Assembly: GCF_000384255.1 (NCBI RefSeq)
Contig: NZ_KB913035.1
Span: 595,362-659,361 of the forward strand
Reading direction: 5' to 3'
DNA length: 64,000 nucleotides
From: Methylotenera mobilis 13
GTDB lineage: Bacteria; Pseudomonadota; Gammaproteobacteria; Burkholderiales; Methylophilaceae
The notes under the pieces are model-generated. The model was given only the letters and a program-made list of their open reading frames with translations. It did not search any database and was not told the origin of the DNA. Position numbers and translations under genes: made by a program. Positions 24,940-34,071 of the stretch are shown piece by piece (position 1 is the stretch's first letter; every line of letters starts with the position of its first letter).

Positions 24940-26214
24940 TTAAACAATACCATCTAACACTTGTACTTGCACCATTGCTCCAGCTTCTAGGTTGCCAACA
25001 GATTCATCTAACACAATAAAGCAATTGGCTAACGACATTGAGCTTAATAGTGCAGAGCCTTGGGCGCCAGTCGGTTTTACTCGCCAACTCCCATCAGTAT
25101 CCGCAAATAATATCCCTCGCTGAAACTCTGTGCGACCAGTCATTTTTTTTATTGCTTGAGTACACTGCACACTAAACATGGGTAATGGCACTGGACTGGA
25201 TTGCCCCATAAGCCGTAGCAAAGCATCGCGAACAAACTGGTAAAAAGTCACCATGACGGCAACTGGATTGCCAGGTAAACCAAAGTAATGCGCACTGCCA
25301 ACCTTACCATAAGCAAGTGGCCTGCCTGGTTTCATGGCAATCTTCCAAAACATGACCTGACCGTGTTTTGCGAGCAATAGCTTCATATAATCAGCCTCAC
25401 CCACAGACACGCCACCACTTGTGATAACCACGTCAGCTTGAGTTACGGCGCTTAGTAAGGTGTTCTCAAGGAGGATTGGATCATCTGCAATGGCTCCCAT
25501 ATCCATTACCTCAACACCAAGTTTTGTTAGCATGCCAAATAATGTGTAGCGATTACTATCGTAAACTTGCCCAGTTTGTAGCGGTTGGCCCACGCTTACT
25601 AGTTCATCACCAGTAGAAAAGAACGCCACTTTTAACTTGCGATAGGCACGCACTTCCGCAATTCCTAAAGATGCGATTAATCCTAAATCAGCTGGGCGCA
25701 TTAAGTGTCCGGTTGCAAGTACGGTTTGCCCTAGTTTTAAATCCTCTCCAGCATAACGAACATTCGCATGCGGCTTGGGTGCTTCGATAATATTGATGAA
25801 CTTGCCATCAACGACGGTTTTCTCTTGTACAACAACCGTATCAGCTCCTTTTGGTATTGCCCCACCTGTCATAATTCTGACGCACTGGCCATCTGCAACT
25901 GTTCCTTCAAAAGCTTTTCCTGCAAACGCAGTACCTATCACCATTAAACGTGATGCAGAAACATCCGTTGCTTTAAGTGCGTAACCATCCATCGCTGAAT
26001 TATTGTAATTGGGCACGTTGGATGGAGATGTAATGTCTTCTGCCAACACGCGGCCTAAGCTCTCAGCTAAGGCCAGTGTTTCAAACACTGAAACAGGGTT
26101 TAGGAACTGTTGAATAAATTCACGCGCCTTTGCGACAGGCATCGCATTAGGATCATAATCATCCATGCAGCTAGGATTGCTGACTAAATTTTTGAGTGAA
26201 GTTTCGTTAATCAT
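24940..26214 (-). CDS. moeA: Molybdopterin molybdenumtransferase MoeA
   Basis: MoeA inserts molybdate into adenylated molybdopterin. At 424 residues it is the usual size. Signatures include VPNYNNSAMDGYAL, IMTGGAIPKGADTVV, SVGEADYMK and FGLPGNPVAVMVTFYQFV. The last, with PGNP, is the classic MoeA loop. It forms a minus-strand group with mobA and moaA, divergent from the molybdenum-dependent formate dehydrogenase genes, so it probably supplies cofactor to that enzyme. A gap of 104 bp separates it from mobA. Confidence 0.97.
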   Translation of the reverse strand: MINETSLKNLVSNPSCMDDYDPNAMPVAKAREFIQQFLNPVSVFETLALAESLGRVLAEDITSPSNVPNYNNSAMDGYALKATDVSASRLMVIGTAFAGKAFEGTVADGQCVRIMTGGAIPKGADTVVVQEKTVVDGKFINIIEAPKPHANVRYAGEDLKLGQTVLATGHLMRPADLGLIASLGIAEVRAYRKLKVAFFSTGDELVSVGQPLQTGQVYDSNRYTLFGMLTKLGVEVMDMGAIADDPILLENTLLSAVTQADVVITSGGVSVGEADYMKLLLAKHGQVMFWKIAMKPGRPLAYGKVGSAHYFGLPGNPVAVMVTFYQFVRDALLRLMGQSSPVPLPMFSVQCTQAIKKMTGRTEFQRGILFADTDGSWRVKPTGAQGSALLSSMSLANCFIVLDESVGNLEAGAMVQVQVLDGIV

Positions 26215-26318
26215 TTGGAGTTAAATCTGCTGTTTATAGAGGTTGATGTGATGGTTGTCTAATATTGAGATGTGTAATTATGCGTATTCGGTGTGTATTT
26301 AATCTTTGAAAGGTTTGC

Positions 26319-26894
26319 TCATTTTGATTCTAGCTTGATAATGTCTTCTGGGCTGTTTAAGTTTTCAAAAGCTGGACTGTCTACACCGAAGTCTACCTCC
26401 GTATACCTTTGACCTTTTTGCCATGCACTTACTTTTCTATTACCCTCCGCTAAAAAAGTTTCTAAACTAGGGAGTAGTGTTTTTTTGCACAAACAAAATA
26501 CTGGGTGAGTTTTGCCACCACAGGTTGCAACTGCGATATCAGCACTATCTTTAATCAGCGCTGTTTTCAGCGCTTGAACTAAGTTTTCTGGTAGCAGGGG
26601 AGAGTCGCAGGGTACGCAAAGCACTAAATCATTTGTCGCATATTTTAAGCCTAGCTGGATGCCTGCAAGTGGCCCAGGAAAGTTTGCAACTTCATCTTGT
26701 AGTACCCGATAACCTAGTGCACTGTATTCAGTCAACTCTCTATTGGCGTTAATGATCACCTCGTCCACTTGCGGTGATAATCTGGAAATGACGTGCTTAA
26801 TCAGTGGTTTAGAGTTAAATTGAATTAATCCCTTATCGACGCCACCCATACGTGCAGCTCGCCCACCAGCAAGAATGATGGCTGAAACAGACAT
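26319..26894 (-). CDS. mobA: Molybdenum cofactor guanylyltransferase MobA
   Basis: MobA joins GMP to Mo-molybdopterin, giving the bis-MGD form used by formate dehydrogenases. The 191-residue protein starts with ILAGGRAARMGGVDKGLIQF and has PGPLAGIQLGL and VPCDSPLLPENL, all typical. Its ATG overlaps the moaA stop by one base (TAATG), so the two are translationally coupled. A GTG-like shift is not needed. Confidence 0.96.
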   Translation of the reverse strand: MSVSAIILAGGRAARMGGVDKGLIQFNSKPLIKHVISRLSPQVDEVIINANRELTEYSALGYRVLQDEVANFPGPLAGIQLGLKYATNDLVLCVPCDSPLLPENLVQALKTALIKDSADIAVATCGGKTHPVFCLCKKTLLPSLETFLAEGNRKVSAWQKGQRYTEVDFGVDSPAFENLNSPEDIIKLESK

Positions 26895-27919
26895 TAACCG
26901 CCGGTGTGAGACATGAATCTTACAACGGCTGGTTTTGCGCGCTGTAAGTCAAAGTCATGTCCTTTAGGTTTAATTGACATGCTGTCGATAATTGCCTGAA
27001 TCAGGGGGCGGTCGTCATTGGGGTGGTTGCGTAAAAGTGGCATGAGGTCAACTTTATCTTCCTGACCTAGGCATAGATATAGCTCACCTTTGCAGGTGAT
27101 ACGCACTCGGTTACATGCTTCACAAAAATTGTGCGAATGTGGTGAAATGAAGCCAATTTTTGTTTTACTGTTAGCAACTTGCCAATAACGTGCTGGTCCG
27201 CCTGTGGATTCTGTACTTGCAACAAGTGAATACTTGCTTTGCAATGTTTTTAGAGTTTCTGCGTTGCTAACGAAAGTGGAGTCTCGTGCATGATTCACCT
27301 CACCAAGTGGCATCTCTTCAATAAATGAAATGTCAATTTCTTGATCAATTGCATAATCGACTAAGCTCTGAACTTCATCATCATTGGTACCGCGCATCAG
27401 TACAGTATTGAGCTTGATGTTATCAAAACCAGCTTGTTTGGCAGCTTGTATGCCACGCAACACTTTATCTAGCTCGCCTGTGCGCGTGATTTTTTTAAAG
27501 CGGTCGCTATTTAGGCTGTCTAGACTAACATTAACTCGTTTAACTCCAGCTTGCTTTAAGCTGAAGGCTTGTTTTTCTAATTGGCTACCATTTGTAGTAA
27601 CTACTAACTCTTTTAGCTTTTTAAGTTTGCCCACTTCTTCGAATAGCCATAATGCATTTTTGCGGACTAGTGGCTCGCCACCAGTGATTCTTACCTTTGT
27701 TACACCTAGATTAACAAATACTTTTACCAGTCTTGCGCACTCTTCAAGGCTGAGTACGTCTTCGCGTGGCAAAAAGGTCATTTCCTCGGCCATACAGTAA
27801 GTGCATCTAAAATCGCAACGGTCTGTAATGGAAAGCCGAATGTAGTCAACCTGACGACCAAATTGGTCAATCAGCTTATCAGGGTAATTAGATGTTGAAT
27901 AAGGCACTTTTTCAGTCAC
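26894..27919 (-). CDS. moaA: GTP 3',8-cyclase MoaA (radical SAM)
   Basis: First enzyme of molybdopterin synthesis, converting GTP to 3',8-cyclo-GTP. The radical SAM cluster CDFRCTYCM and the second C-terminal cluster (FCEACNRVRITCKGELYLC) are both complete, and the protein ends in the conserved C-terminal glycines (SHTGG). The 341-residue length is normal. It is first in the minus-strand moa/mob group and divergent from fdsG. About 85 bp lies between the moaA start and the fdsG start chosen here. Confidence 0.97.
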   Translation of the reverse strand: MTEKVPYSTSNYPDKLIDQFGRQVDYIRLSITDRCDFRCTYCMAEEMTFLPREDVLSLEECARLVKVFVNLGVTKVRITGGEPLVRKNALWLFEEVGKLKKLKELVVTTNGSQLEKQAFSLKQAGVKRVNVSLDSLNSDRFKKITRTGELDKVLRGIQAAKQAGFDNIKLNTVLMRGTNDDEVQSLVDYAIDQEIDISFIEEMPLGEVNHARDSTFVSNAETLKTLQSKYSLVASTESTGGPARYWQVANSKTKIGFISPHSHNFCEACNRVRITCKGELYLCLGQEDKVDLMPLLRNHPNDDRPLIQAIIDSMSIKPKGHDFDLQRAKPAVVRFMSHTGG

Positions 27920-27930
27920 AACTTGTCATA

Positions 27931-27960
27931 TTGAGTAACATTTTACATGTATATTATAGT
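27931..27960 (+). promoter_or_regulatory. Candidate sigma-70 promoter of the fds operon
   Basis: TTGAGT (27931-27936), an 18-bp spacer and TATAGT (27955-27960). Transcription would start near 27967, which is downstream of ATG 27947 and so argues against that codon as the start of fdsG. Confidence 0.5.
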
Positions 27961-28003
27961 AGCATTATACAATTGTAATGATAGTCGTTTTGGAGACATT
28001 AGC

Positions 28004-28486
28004 TTGCCTGATTCAAACACACCACAAGAAGATATGAATGCGGTAATTAATCGTTTAATTACTGAACACCAACATCGTCCTGGCGCATTGTTACCTTTGT
28101 TGCATGCGATTCAAGATAGTATTGGTTATGTGCCTGAGGCTGCTTATCCACAGATTTCTAAAGCGTTGGCTTTATCTGTGGCAGAAGTGCACGGTGTAGT
28201 CACGTTCTATCACCATTTTAGAACACACAAACCTGGCCGTAATGTGATGCAAATTTGTCGTGCTGAATCATGTCAGGCAATGGGTAGTGAGGTGCTGGAA
28301 GCGCATGCGAAAAAATGTATGAATATTGACTATCACCAAACCACAGAAGATAACGCGATTACGCTAGAAGCTGTGTATTGCTTAGGTAACTGCGCATTAT
28401 CACCATCAGTGATGATGAATGATGAAATTTATGGACGAGTGTCTCCATCTGATTTAGATGCATTGATTGCGGAGGCAAGAGCATGA
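28004..28486 (+). CDS. fdsG: NAD-dependent formate dehydrogenase gamma subunit FdsG
   Basis: NuoE-like subunit with a [2Fe-2S] cluster in the soluble, NAD-linked, molybdenum formate dehydrogenase (FdsGBA), which oxidises formate to CO2 with NADH production. Cluster cysteines are CRAESC and, further on, CLGNC. I place the start at TTG 28004 because GGAGA (27992-27996) lies seven bases upstream and a likely promoter begins transcription near 27967. ATG 27947 would lie before that start site; ATG 28034 is another option. The stop overlaps fdsB by 4 bp (ATGA). Confidence 0.93.
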   Translation: MPDSNTPQEDMNAVINRLITEHQHRPGALLPLLHAIQDSIGYVPEAAYPQISKALALSVAEVHGVVTFYHHFRTHKPGRNVMQICRAESCQAMGSEVLEAHAKKCMNIDYHQTTEDNAITLEAVYCLGNCALSPSVMMNDEIYGRVSPSDLDALIAEARA

Positions 28487-30036
28487 CAACAAAGATTTAT
28501 ATTCCACGCGACTCTAGTGCTTTGTCAGTAGGTGCGGAAAAAGTGGCAACTGCTGTTGCCGCGGAAGCAAAAAAACGTGGTTTGGATGTAGAAATCATAC
28601 GTAATGGTTCACGTGGGCTCTACTGGCTAGAAACTATGGTGGAGGTGTCAACTCCTGATGGTCGCGTTGCATATGGTCCAGTTAAGGTGAAAGACGTACC
28701 TTCACTGTTTGATGCTGATTTTGTCAACGCTAAGCCTCATGCTTTGCATTTGGGTCTAACAGAAGAGATCGATTGGATCAAAAAACAGCAGCGTCTAACG
28801 TTTGCACGAGTAGGTGTGACTGATCCAGTATCTTTAGATGATTACATCGCACATGATGGATACAACGGTTTGAAAAATGCACTAAAACTTACTGGTGCTG
28901 AAATCGTTAAAACAGTGACTGACTCAGGCCTTCGTGGTCGTGGCGGCGCTGCATTTCCTACTGGTATCAAATGGAATACGGTTTTAGGTTGTGAGTCAGA
29001 GCAGAAATACGTGGTTTGTAATGCTGATGAGGGTGACTCAGGCACATACTCTGACCGTATGATTATGGAAGGTGATCCTTTTGTGCTAATCGAAGGGATG
29101 ACGATTGCTGGTGTCGCAGTGGGTGCAACTCAAGGCTATATCTATTTACGTTCAGAATATCCTCATGCATTAGTTACACTTAATCAAGCGATTGAAGCCG
29201 CAAATAAAGCAGGCTATTTGGGTGATAATGTGTTGGGTAGTGGTAAGGCTTTCCATCTGGAAGTGCGTCGCGCAGCAGGTGCTTATGTCTGTGGTGAAGA
29301 AACTTCATTGTTAGAAAGTTTGGAAGGTAAGCGCGGTTTGGTACGCTTTAAACCGCCACTACCAGCGATTGAGGGTTTGTTCGGTAAACCAACGGTTGTG
29401 AATAATGTAATTTCACTTGCATCAGTGCCTATTATTTTAGATAAAGGCGCACAATTTTATGCTGATTACGGCATGGGTCGCTCACGTGGCACCTTGCCAA
29501 TTCAACTTGCTGGTAATCTTAAGCACAATGGTCTTGTAGAGTTAGCATTTGGCGCCACCTTGCGTGAACTGTTATATGACTTTGGTGGTGGCTCCGCCAC
29601 TGGTAAGCCTATCCGCGCAGTGCAGGTTGGCGGACCTTTAGGTGCATTTTTACCTGAAAGCCAGTTTGACACGCCTTTAGACTACGAAGAATTTACCAAA
29701 ATTTGGGCGGTACTTGGTCACGGCGGTATTGTCGCATTTGATGACACGGTCGATATGTCAAAAATGGCACGTTATGCATTTGAGTTTTGTGCGGTTGAGT
29801 CTTGTGGCAAATGTACCCCATGCCGCATTGGCTCAACACGTGGCGTTGAAGTGATTGATAAAATCAGATCAGGTAAAGACCACGCCAAAAATATTCAATT
29901 AGTACGAGATTTAAGTGACACCATGCTAAATGGCTCATTGTGCGCGCTAGGCGGCATGACCCCTTATCCTGTACTTAGCGCACTTAATCACTTCCCGCAA
30001 GACTTTGGACTACCTGCTGAAACGCAAGCAGGTTAG
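28483..30036 (+). CDS. fdsB: NAD-dependent formate dehydrogenase beta subunit FdsB
   Basis: The NADH/FMN-binding diaphorase subunit of FdsGBA (NuoF-like), 517 residues. An N-terminal thioredoxin-like ferredoxin domain precedes the FMN/NAD binding region ([29 protein letters not shown]) and a [4Fe-4S] site [20 protein letters not shown] overlap with fdsG suggests translational coupling, and 9 bp separate it from fdsA. It transfers electrons from the FdsA clusters to NAD+. Confidence 0.96.
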   Translation: MTTKIYIPRDSSALSVGAEKVATAVAAEAKKRGLDVEIIRNGSRGLYWLETMVEVSTPDGRVAYGPVKVKDVPSLFDADFVNAKPHALHLGLTEEIDWIKKQQRLTFARVGVTDPVSLDDYIAHDGYNGLKNALKLTGAEIVKTVTDSGLRGRGGAAFPTGIKWNTVLGCESEQKYVVCNADEGDSGTYSDRMIMEGDPFVLIEGMTIAGVAVGATQGYIYLRSEYPHALVTLNQAIEAANKAGYLGDNVLGSGKAFHLEVRRAAGAYVCGEETSLLESLEGKRGLVRFKPPLPAIEGLFGKPTVVNNVISLASVPIILDKGAQFYADYGMGRSRGTLPIQLAGNLKHNGLVELAFGATLRELLYDFGGGSATGKPIRAVQVGGPLGAFLPESQFDTPLDYEEFTKIWAVLGHGGIVAFDDTVDMSKMARYAFEFCAVESCGKCTPCRIGSTRGVEVIDKIRSGKDHAKNIQLVRDLSDTMLNGSLCALGGMTPYPVLSALNHFPQDFGLPAETQAG

Positions 30037-30045
30037 GAGAGAATA

Positions 30046-32910
30046 ATGGACGAAATTAAATACAACCCGAACATCGATTACGGTACGCCTTCAAGTCAAT
30101 CCGCTAAGCAAGTGACGCTGACGATTGATGATAGAGAAATTACGGTACCCGATGGCGTTTCTATTATGCACGCAGCTGCAGTGGCTGGCGTGATGGTGCC
30201 TAAGTTATGTGCAACCGATAGTCTTGAGCCTTTTGGTTCCTGTCGCTTATGTTTGGTAGAGGTGGAAGGTCGCCGTGGCTATCCAGCGTCATGTACCACA
30301 CCAGTGGCAGAAGGCATTGTTGTACATACTCAGACGCCAAAGCTTGCGGATATTCGTCGCGGCACAATGGAGCTCTACATTTCAGATCACCCATTAGATT
30401 GTCTCACTTGTGCAACCAATGGTGATTGCGAGCTACAAGATATGGCTGGCGCGGTTGGTTTACGTGAAGTGCGTTATGGCTATGATGGTGAGAATCACTT
30501 AGCTTCAGTGAAAGATGAAAGTAACCCGTATTTCACATTTGACCCAAGTAAATGTATTGTCTGCTCACGCTGTGTACGCGCTTGTGAAGAAACACAAGGT
30601 ACGTTTGCACTGACCATTTCTGGGCGCGGTTTTGAGTCTAAAGTTTCTGCTGGTAATAAGAGCTTCTTAGATTCAGAATGTGTTTCTTGTGGTGCTTGTG
30701 TACAAGCTTGCCCGACAGCTACGCTGATAGAAAAAACAGTCATAGAAGCAGGCACGCCAGAGCATAGCGTTACAACAACATGTGCGTATTGCGGTGTAGG
30801 TTGTAGCTTTGATGCTGAAATGAAAGGCGAAGAAGTCGTTCGCATGACACCAAGTAAAAATGGCGGTGCGAATCATGGTCACTCATGTGTGAAAGGTCGA
30901 TTTGCATGGGGTTACGCAACCCATAAAGACCGCATCACAACACCTATGATCCGTAAGAGCATCAAAGACCCTTGGCAACAAGTGGGCTGGGATGAGGCAA
31001 TTAACTACGCAGCAAGCGAGTTAACACGCATTCAGAAACAGTATGGTAGCGATGCCATTGGTGGTATTACCTCTTCACGTTGTACCAATGAAGAAGTTTA
31101 CGTGACGCAGAAATTGATTCGTGCAGTATTTGGCGTGAACAACGTAGATACATGTGCTCGGGTTTGCCACAGCCCAACTGGCTATGGTTTGAAACAAACA
31201 TTGGGTGAATCTGCTGGTACACAAACATTTGATTCAGTGATGCATTCTGATGTGATTTTCATTATTGGTGCTAACCCAACAGATGGTCACCCAGTGTTCG
31301 CTTCACAAATGAAACGTCGTTTACGTGAAGGTGCTAAGCTTATTATTGCTGACCCGCGTGAAATTGACTTGGTTGCTAATTCTCCACACATTCGTGCGGA
31401 TTATCACCTCAAACTACGTCCAGGTACTAACGTTGCATTAATTTCAGCATTAGCACATGTGATTGTGACTGAGGGCTTGGTGCAAGAAGCATTTGTTAAA
31501 GAGCGTTGCGAGTGGGATTCATTTGTAGAGTGGCGTGATTTCGTTGCTAAACCTGAAAATTCACCTGAAGCATTAGCAGATGAGTTAGGCGTTGATCCTG
31601 AAGTTGTTCGCTCTGCTGCAAGATTATATGCAACTGGCGGTGATGCTGCGATTTACTATGGTCTTGGTGTGACAGAGCATAGCCAAGGCTCTACTACAGT
31701 GATGGGTATCGCTAACTTGGCAATGGCAACTGCTAACATCGGTCGTGAAGGTGTAGGCGTTAACCCGTTACGCGGTCAAAACAACGTACAAGGTTCATGC
31801 GATATGGGTTCAATGCCGCATGAGTTCCCAGGTTATCGTCACGTAGCAGACGATGCGACACGCGCATTGTTTGAAACGGCTTGGGGTAGACCACTAAGTA
31901 AAGAGCCTGGCCTGCGTATTCCAAATATGTTAGATGAAGCTGGAGAAGGTAACTTCAAAGGGCTATATTGTGTAGGTGAGGATATTGTTCAGTCAGACCC
32001 TAATACACAGCATGTGACTCACGCTCTAGAAAATATGGAGTGTGTGATTGTTCAAGATTTGTTCTTAAATGAAACAGCAATGTTTGCGCATGTGTTCTTC
32101 CCTGGTGCTTCATTCTTAGAGAAAAATGGCACATTCACCAATGCTGAGCGTCGTATTTCACCTGTGCGCAGAGTAATGCGTCCAAAAAATGGATATGAAG
32201 ATTGGGAAGTTACCACTAAATTATCTGAAGCATTAGGCTACCCAATGCCTTATAACCATGCATCAGAAATTATGGATGAGATTGCTGCGTTAACACCTAC
32301 GTTCCATGGCGTAAGCTTCAAAAAACTAGATGAAATGGGTAGTGTGCAGTGGCCATGTGATGATGAGCATCCAGATGGAACACCGATTATGCATATTGAT
32401 GAGTTTGTACGTGGAAAAGGAAAGTTCTTTATCACACAATATGTACCAACGACTGAAAAAGTGAATGCGAAATTCCCGTTGATACTAACAACAGGTCGTA
32501 TTTTGTCTCAATACAATGTTGGCGCGCAAACACGCAGAACTCAAAACACGGCATGGCATCCTGAAGATATTCTTGAAATTCATCCGCATGATGCAGAAGA
32601 GCGCGGAGTTAAAGAGGGCGATTGGGTAGGAATTGTGAGCCGTGCTGGTGAAACAGTGCTGCGCGCTAAAATTACTGAGCGTGTACAAGTTGGTGTTGTA
32701 TATACGACATTCCATCACCCTGAATCTGGTGCAAACGTAATCACTACTGACAATTCAGATTGGGCGACTAATTGCCCTGAGTTCAAAGTAACCGCAGTTC
32801 AGGTATCAAGAGTGAGTCAGTTATCAGATTGGCAAAAACATTACAAAACATTTAGTGAAGCTCAAATTGCTTTTGCAGGTAAAAAAGCAGAAGCTGCAAA
32901 AGTTAGCTAG
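30046..32910 (+). CDS. fdsA: NAD-dependent formate dehydrogenase alpha (catalytic) subunit FdsA
   Basis: A 954-residue molybdenum bis-MGD catalytic subunit. In order: a plant-type [2Fe-2S] ferredoxin domain (PKLCATDSLEPFGSCRLCLVE), a His/Cys [4Fe-4S] segment (HPLDCLTCATNGDCELQ), two [4Fe-4S] motifs (CIVCSRCVRAC, CVSCGACVQACP), another CAYCGVGC cluster, and the molybdopterin domain. The Mo ligand is a cysteine, C374 in CARVCHSPTG, not selenocysteine. A C-terminal dinucleotide-binding domain ends the protein. It is the last of the three Fds core subunits and is followed by fdhD, whose ribosome binding site overlaps its stop. Confidence 0.97.
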   Translation: MDEIKYNPNIDYGTPSSQSAKQVTLTIDDREITVPDGVSIMHAAAVAGVMVPKLCATDSLEPFGSCRLCLVEVEGRRGYPASCTTPVAEGIVVHTQTPKLADIRRGTMELYISDHPLDCLTCATNGDCELQDMAGAVGLREVRYGYDGENHLASVKDESNPYFTFDPSKCIVCSRCVRACEETQGTFALTISGRGFESKVSAGNKSFLDSECVSCGACVQACPTATLIEKTVIEAGTPEHSVTTTCAYCGVGCSFDAEMKGEEVVRMTPSKNGGANHGHSCVKGRFAWGYATHKDRITTPMIRKSIKDPWQQVGWDEAINYAASELTRIQKQYGSDAIGGITSSRCTNEEVYVTQKLIRAVFGVNNVDTCARVCHSPTGYGLKQTLGESAGTQTFDSVMHSDVIFIIGANPTDGHPVFASQMKRRLREGAKLIIADPREIDLVANSPHIRADYHLKLRPGTNVALISALAHVIVTEGLVQEAFVKERCEWDSFVEWRDFVAKPENSPEALADELGVDPEVVRSAARLYATGGDAAIYYGLGVTEHSQGSTTVMGIANLAMATANIGREGVGVNPLRGQNNVQGSCDMGSMPHEFPGYRHVADDATRALFETAWGRPLSKEPGLRIPNMLDEAGEGNFKGLYCVGEDIVQSDPNTQHVTHALENMECVIVQDLFLNETAMFAHVFFPGASFLEKNGTFTNAERRISPVRRVMRPKNGYEDWEVTTKLSEALGYPMPYNHASEIMDEIAALTPTFHGVSFKKLDEMGSVQWPCDDEHPDGTPIMHIDEFVRGKGKFFITQYVPTTEKVNAKFPLILTTGRILSQYNVGAQTRRTQNTAWHPEDILEIHPHDAEERGVKEGDWVGIVSRAGETVLRAKITERVQVGVVYTTFHHPESGANVITTDNSDWATNCPEFKVTAVQVSRVSQLSDWQKHYKTFSEAQIAFAGKKAEAAKVS

Positions 32911-32919
32911 GAGTTTAGG

Positions 32920-33741
32920 CTGTCTCTAATATTAGATGCATCTACCAGTAGGTTCGAGGTTGAGCAGTGGCAGAATGGGAAGCTACAGCTAGCCTCGGAT
33001 TGTTTGGCAGAAGAAACGCCAGTTGCATTAGTTTATAACGGCGTTTCTCATGCTGTCATGTTAGCAACAGCTCAAGACTTGGATGATTTTGCATTAGGTT
33101 TTTCCTTGTCTGAAGGCGTTGTAGAGAGTGCTAGCGAGTTATACGATATCGATGTTCAAGTGCGTGATAACGGTATCGAGTTGCATTGTGAAATTGCAAC
33201 CGAACGTTTTGTACAGCTTAAAGAGCGTCGCCGCACATTAGCGGGCAAGACTGGTTGTGGTTTATGTGGCGCAGAAAGTTTGGCTCAGGCTGTACGTTAT
33301 CCTGAGCGGCTAACTTCTCAATCTGTATTTGCTGCGGCAAACATTATGCGCGCTTTACAGTCAATGCAGGCAAGGCAGGTGTTGCAGCAACAAACAGGCG
33401 CAACGCATGCCAGCGCATATGCTTTAGCTGATGGTACGTTGAGTATTGTGCGTGAAGATGTAGGTCGACATAATGCCCTGGATAAGCTTGTTGGAGCGCT
33501 CGCGAAAAACAGTGCTGAATCTGAGCTTATTCGTCATGGATTTTTCATCACTACGAGTCGCGCCAGTTTTGAAATGGTTCAGAAGACAGCCAGTGCGGGT
33601 GTAAGTTTGTTGGTTGCTGTGTCAGCACCTACAGGCTTGGCTGTGCGTGTGGCGAAAGCGTGTGGTTTAACCTTGCTAGGTTTTGCTAGAGAGAATAGGT
33701 ATGTGGCTTATAGCCATGGTGAAAGAATTTTGAAACAATAA
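32920..33741 (+). CDS. fdhD: Formate dehydrogenase accessory sulfurtransferase FdhD
   Basis: FdhD transfers sulfur from IscS to the molybdenum cofactor of formate dehydrogenase and is required for its activity. The conserved GKTGCGLCGAES pair of cysteines (CGLC) and VREDVGRHNALDKL are present. The first standard start in frame is TTG 33004, which would cut off the conserved N-terminal strand. Reading upstream in frame gives SLILDASTSRFEVEQWQNGKLQLASDCLAEE, homologous in style to FdhD N-termini, and it begins at CTG 32920, six bases after AGGAG (32909-32913). I therefore propose a CTG start, giving 273 residues. The function is certain, the start codon less so. Confidence 0.9.
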   Translation: MSLILDASTSRFEVEQWQNGKLQLASDCLAEETPVALVYNGVSHAVMLATAQDLDDFALGFSLSEGVVESASELYDIDVQVRDNGIELHCEIATERFVQLKERRRTLAGKTGCGLCGAESLAQAVRYPERLTSQSVFAAANIMRALQSMQARQVLQQQTGATHASAYALADGTLSIVREDVGRHNALDKLVGALAKNSAESELIRHGFFITTSRASFEMVQKTASAGVSLLVAVSAPTGLAVRVAKACGLTLLGFARENRYVAYSHGERILKQ

Positions 33742-33762
33742 TAGATAGAAAAGCTAGCGTAT

Positions 33763-33981
33763 ATGGATATTAAACGTTTAATTTCAATGGCGAATCAGAT
33801 CGGTGATTTTTATGAATCGTATCCGAACCAGAGTCATGCCCAAGAAGATATTGCTGGGCACCTCAATCGTTTTTGGGCTTTGCCTATGCGTAAACAAATA
33901 GCAGAATATGTGAATGTTCAGGGTGGTGAAGGTTTGCACCAAAAAGTTCAAACTGCAATAAAAGCACACCTGCAGATATAA
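33763..33981 (+). CDS. fdsD: Formate dehydrogenase delta subunit FdsD
   Basis: A 72-residue protein, as small as known FdsD, with MANQIGDFYESYPNQSHAQEDIAGHLNRFWALPMRKQI, a match to the FdsD pattern (MANQI..FF...P...A...IA.HI..FW.PRMR..I). FdsD is thought to assist assembly or stability of the FdsGBA complex. It closes the operon fdsGBA-fdhD-fdsD with 21 bp after fdhD. Confidence 0.92.
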   Translation: MDIKRLISMANQIGDFYESYPNQSHAQEDIAGHLNRFWALPMRKQIAEYVNVQGGEGLHQKVQTAIKAHLQI

Positions 33982-34071
33982 ATACTGCGTTATGACTAAC
34001 TTAACAAGATTTATTTGAACTATCTAAAATATTAATCTAGCTAGGTTAGTTGTTGATGGAATTAATTGGTG

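Noticed and set aside
27947-28003. ATG 27947 as the start of fdsG
   Set aside because: It lies before the likely transcription start (near 27967) and has no ribosome binding site; TTG 28004 has GGAGA at correct spacing. The extra 19 residues do not resemble the family.
33004-33006. TTG 33004 as the start of fdhD
   Set aside because: It removes a conserved-looking N-terminal strand and has no ribosome binding site; CTG 32920 with AGGAG fits better.
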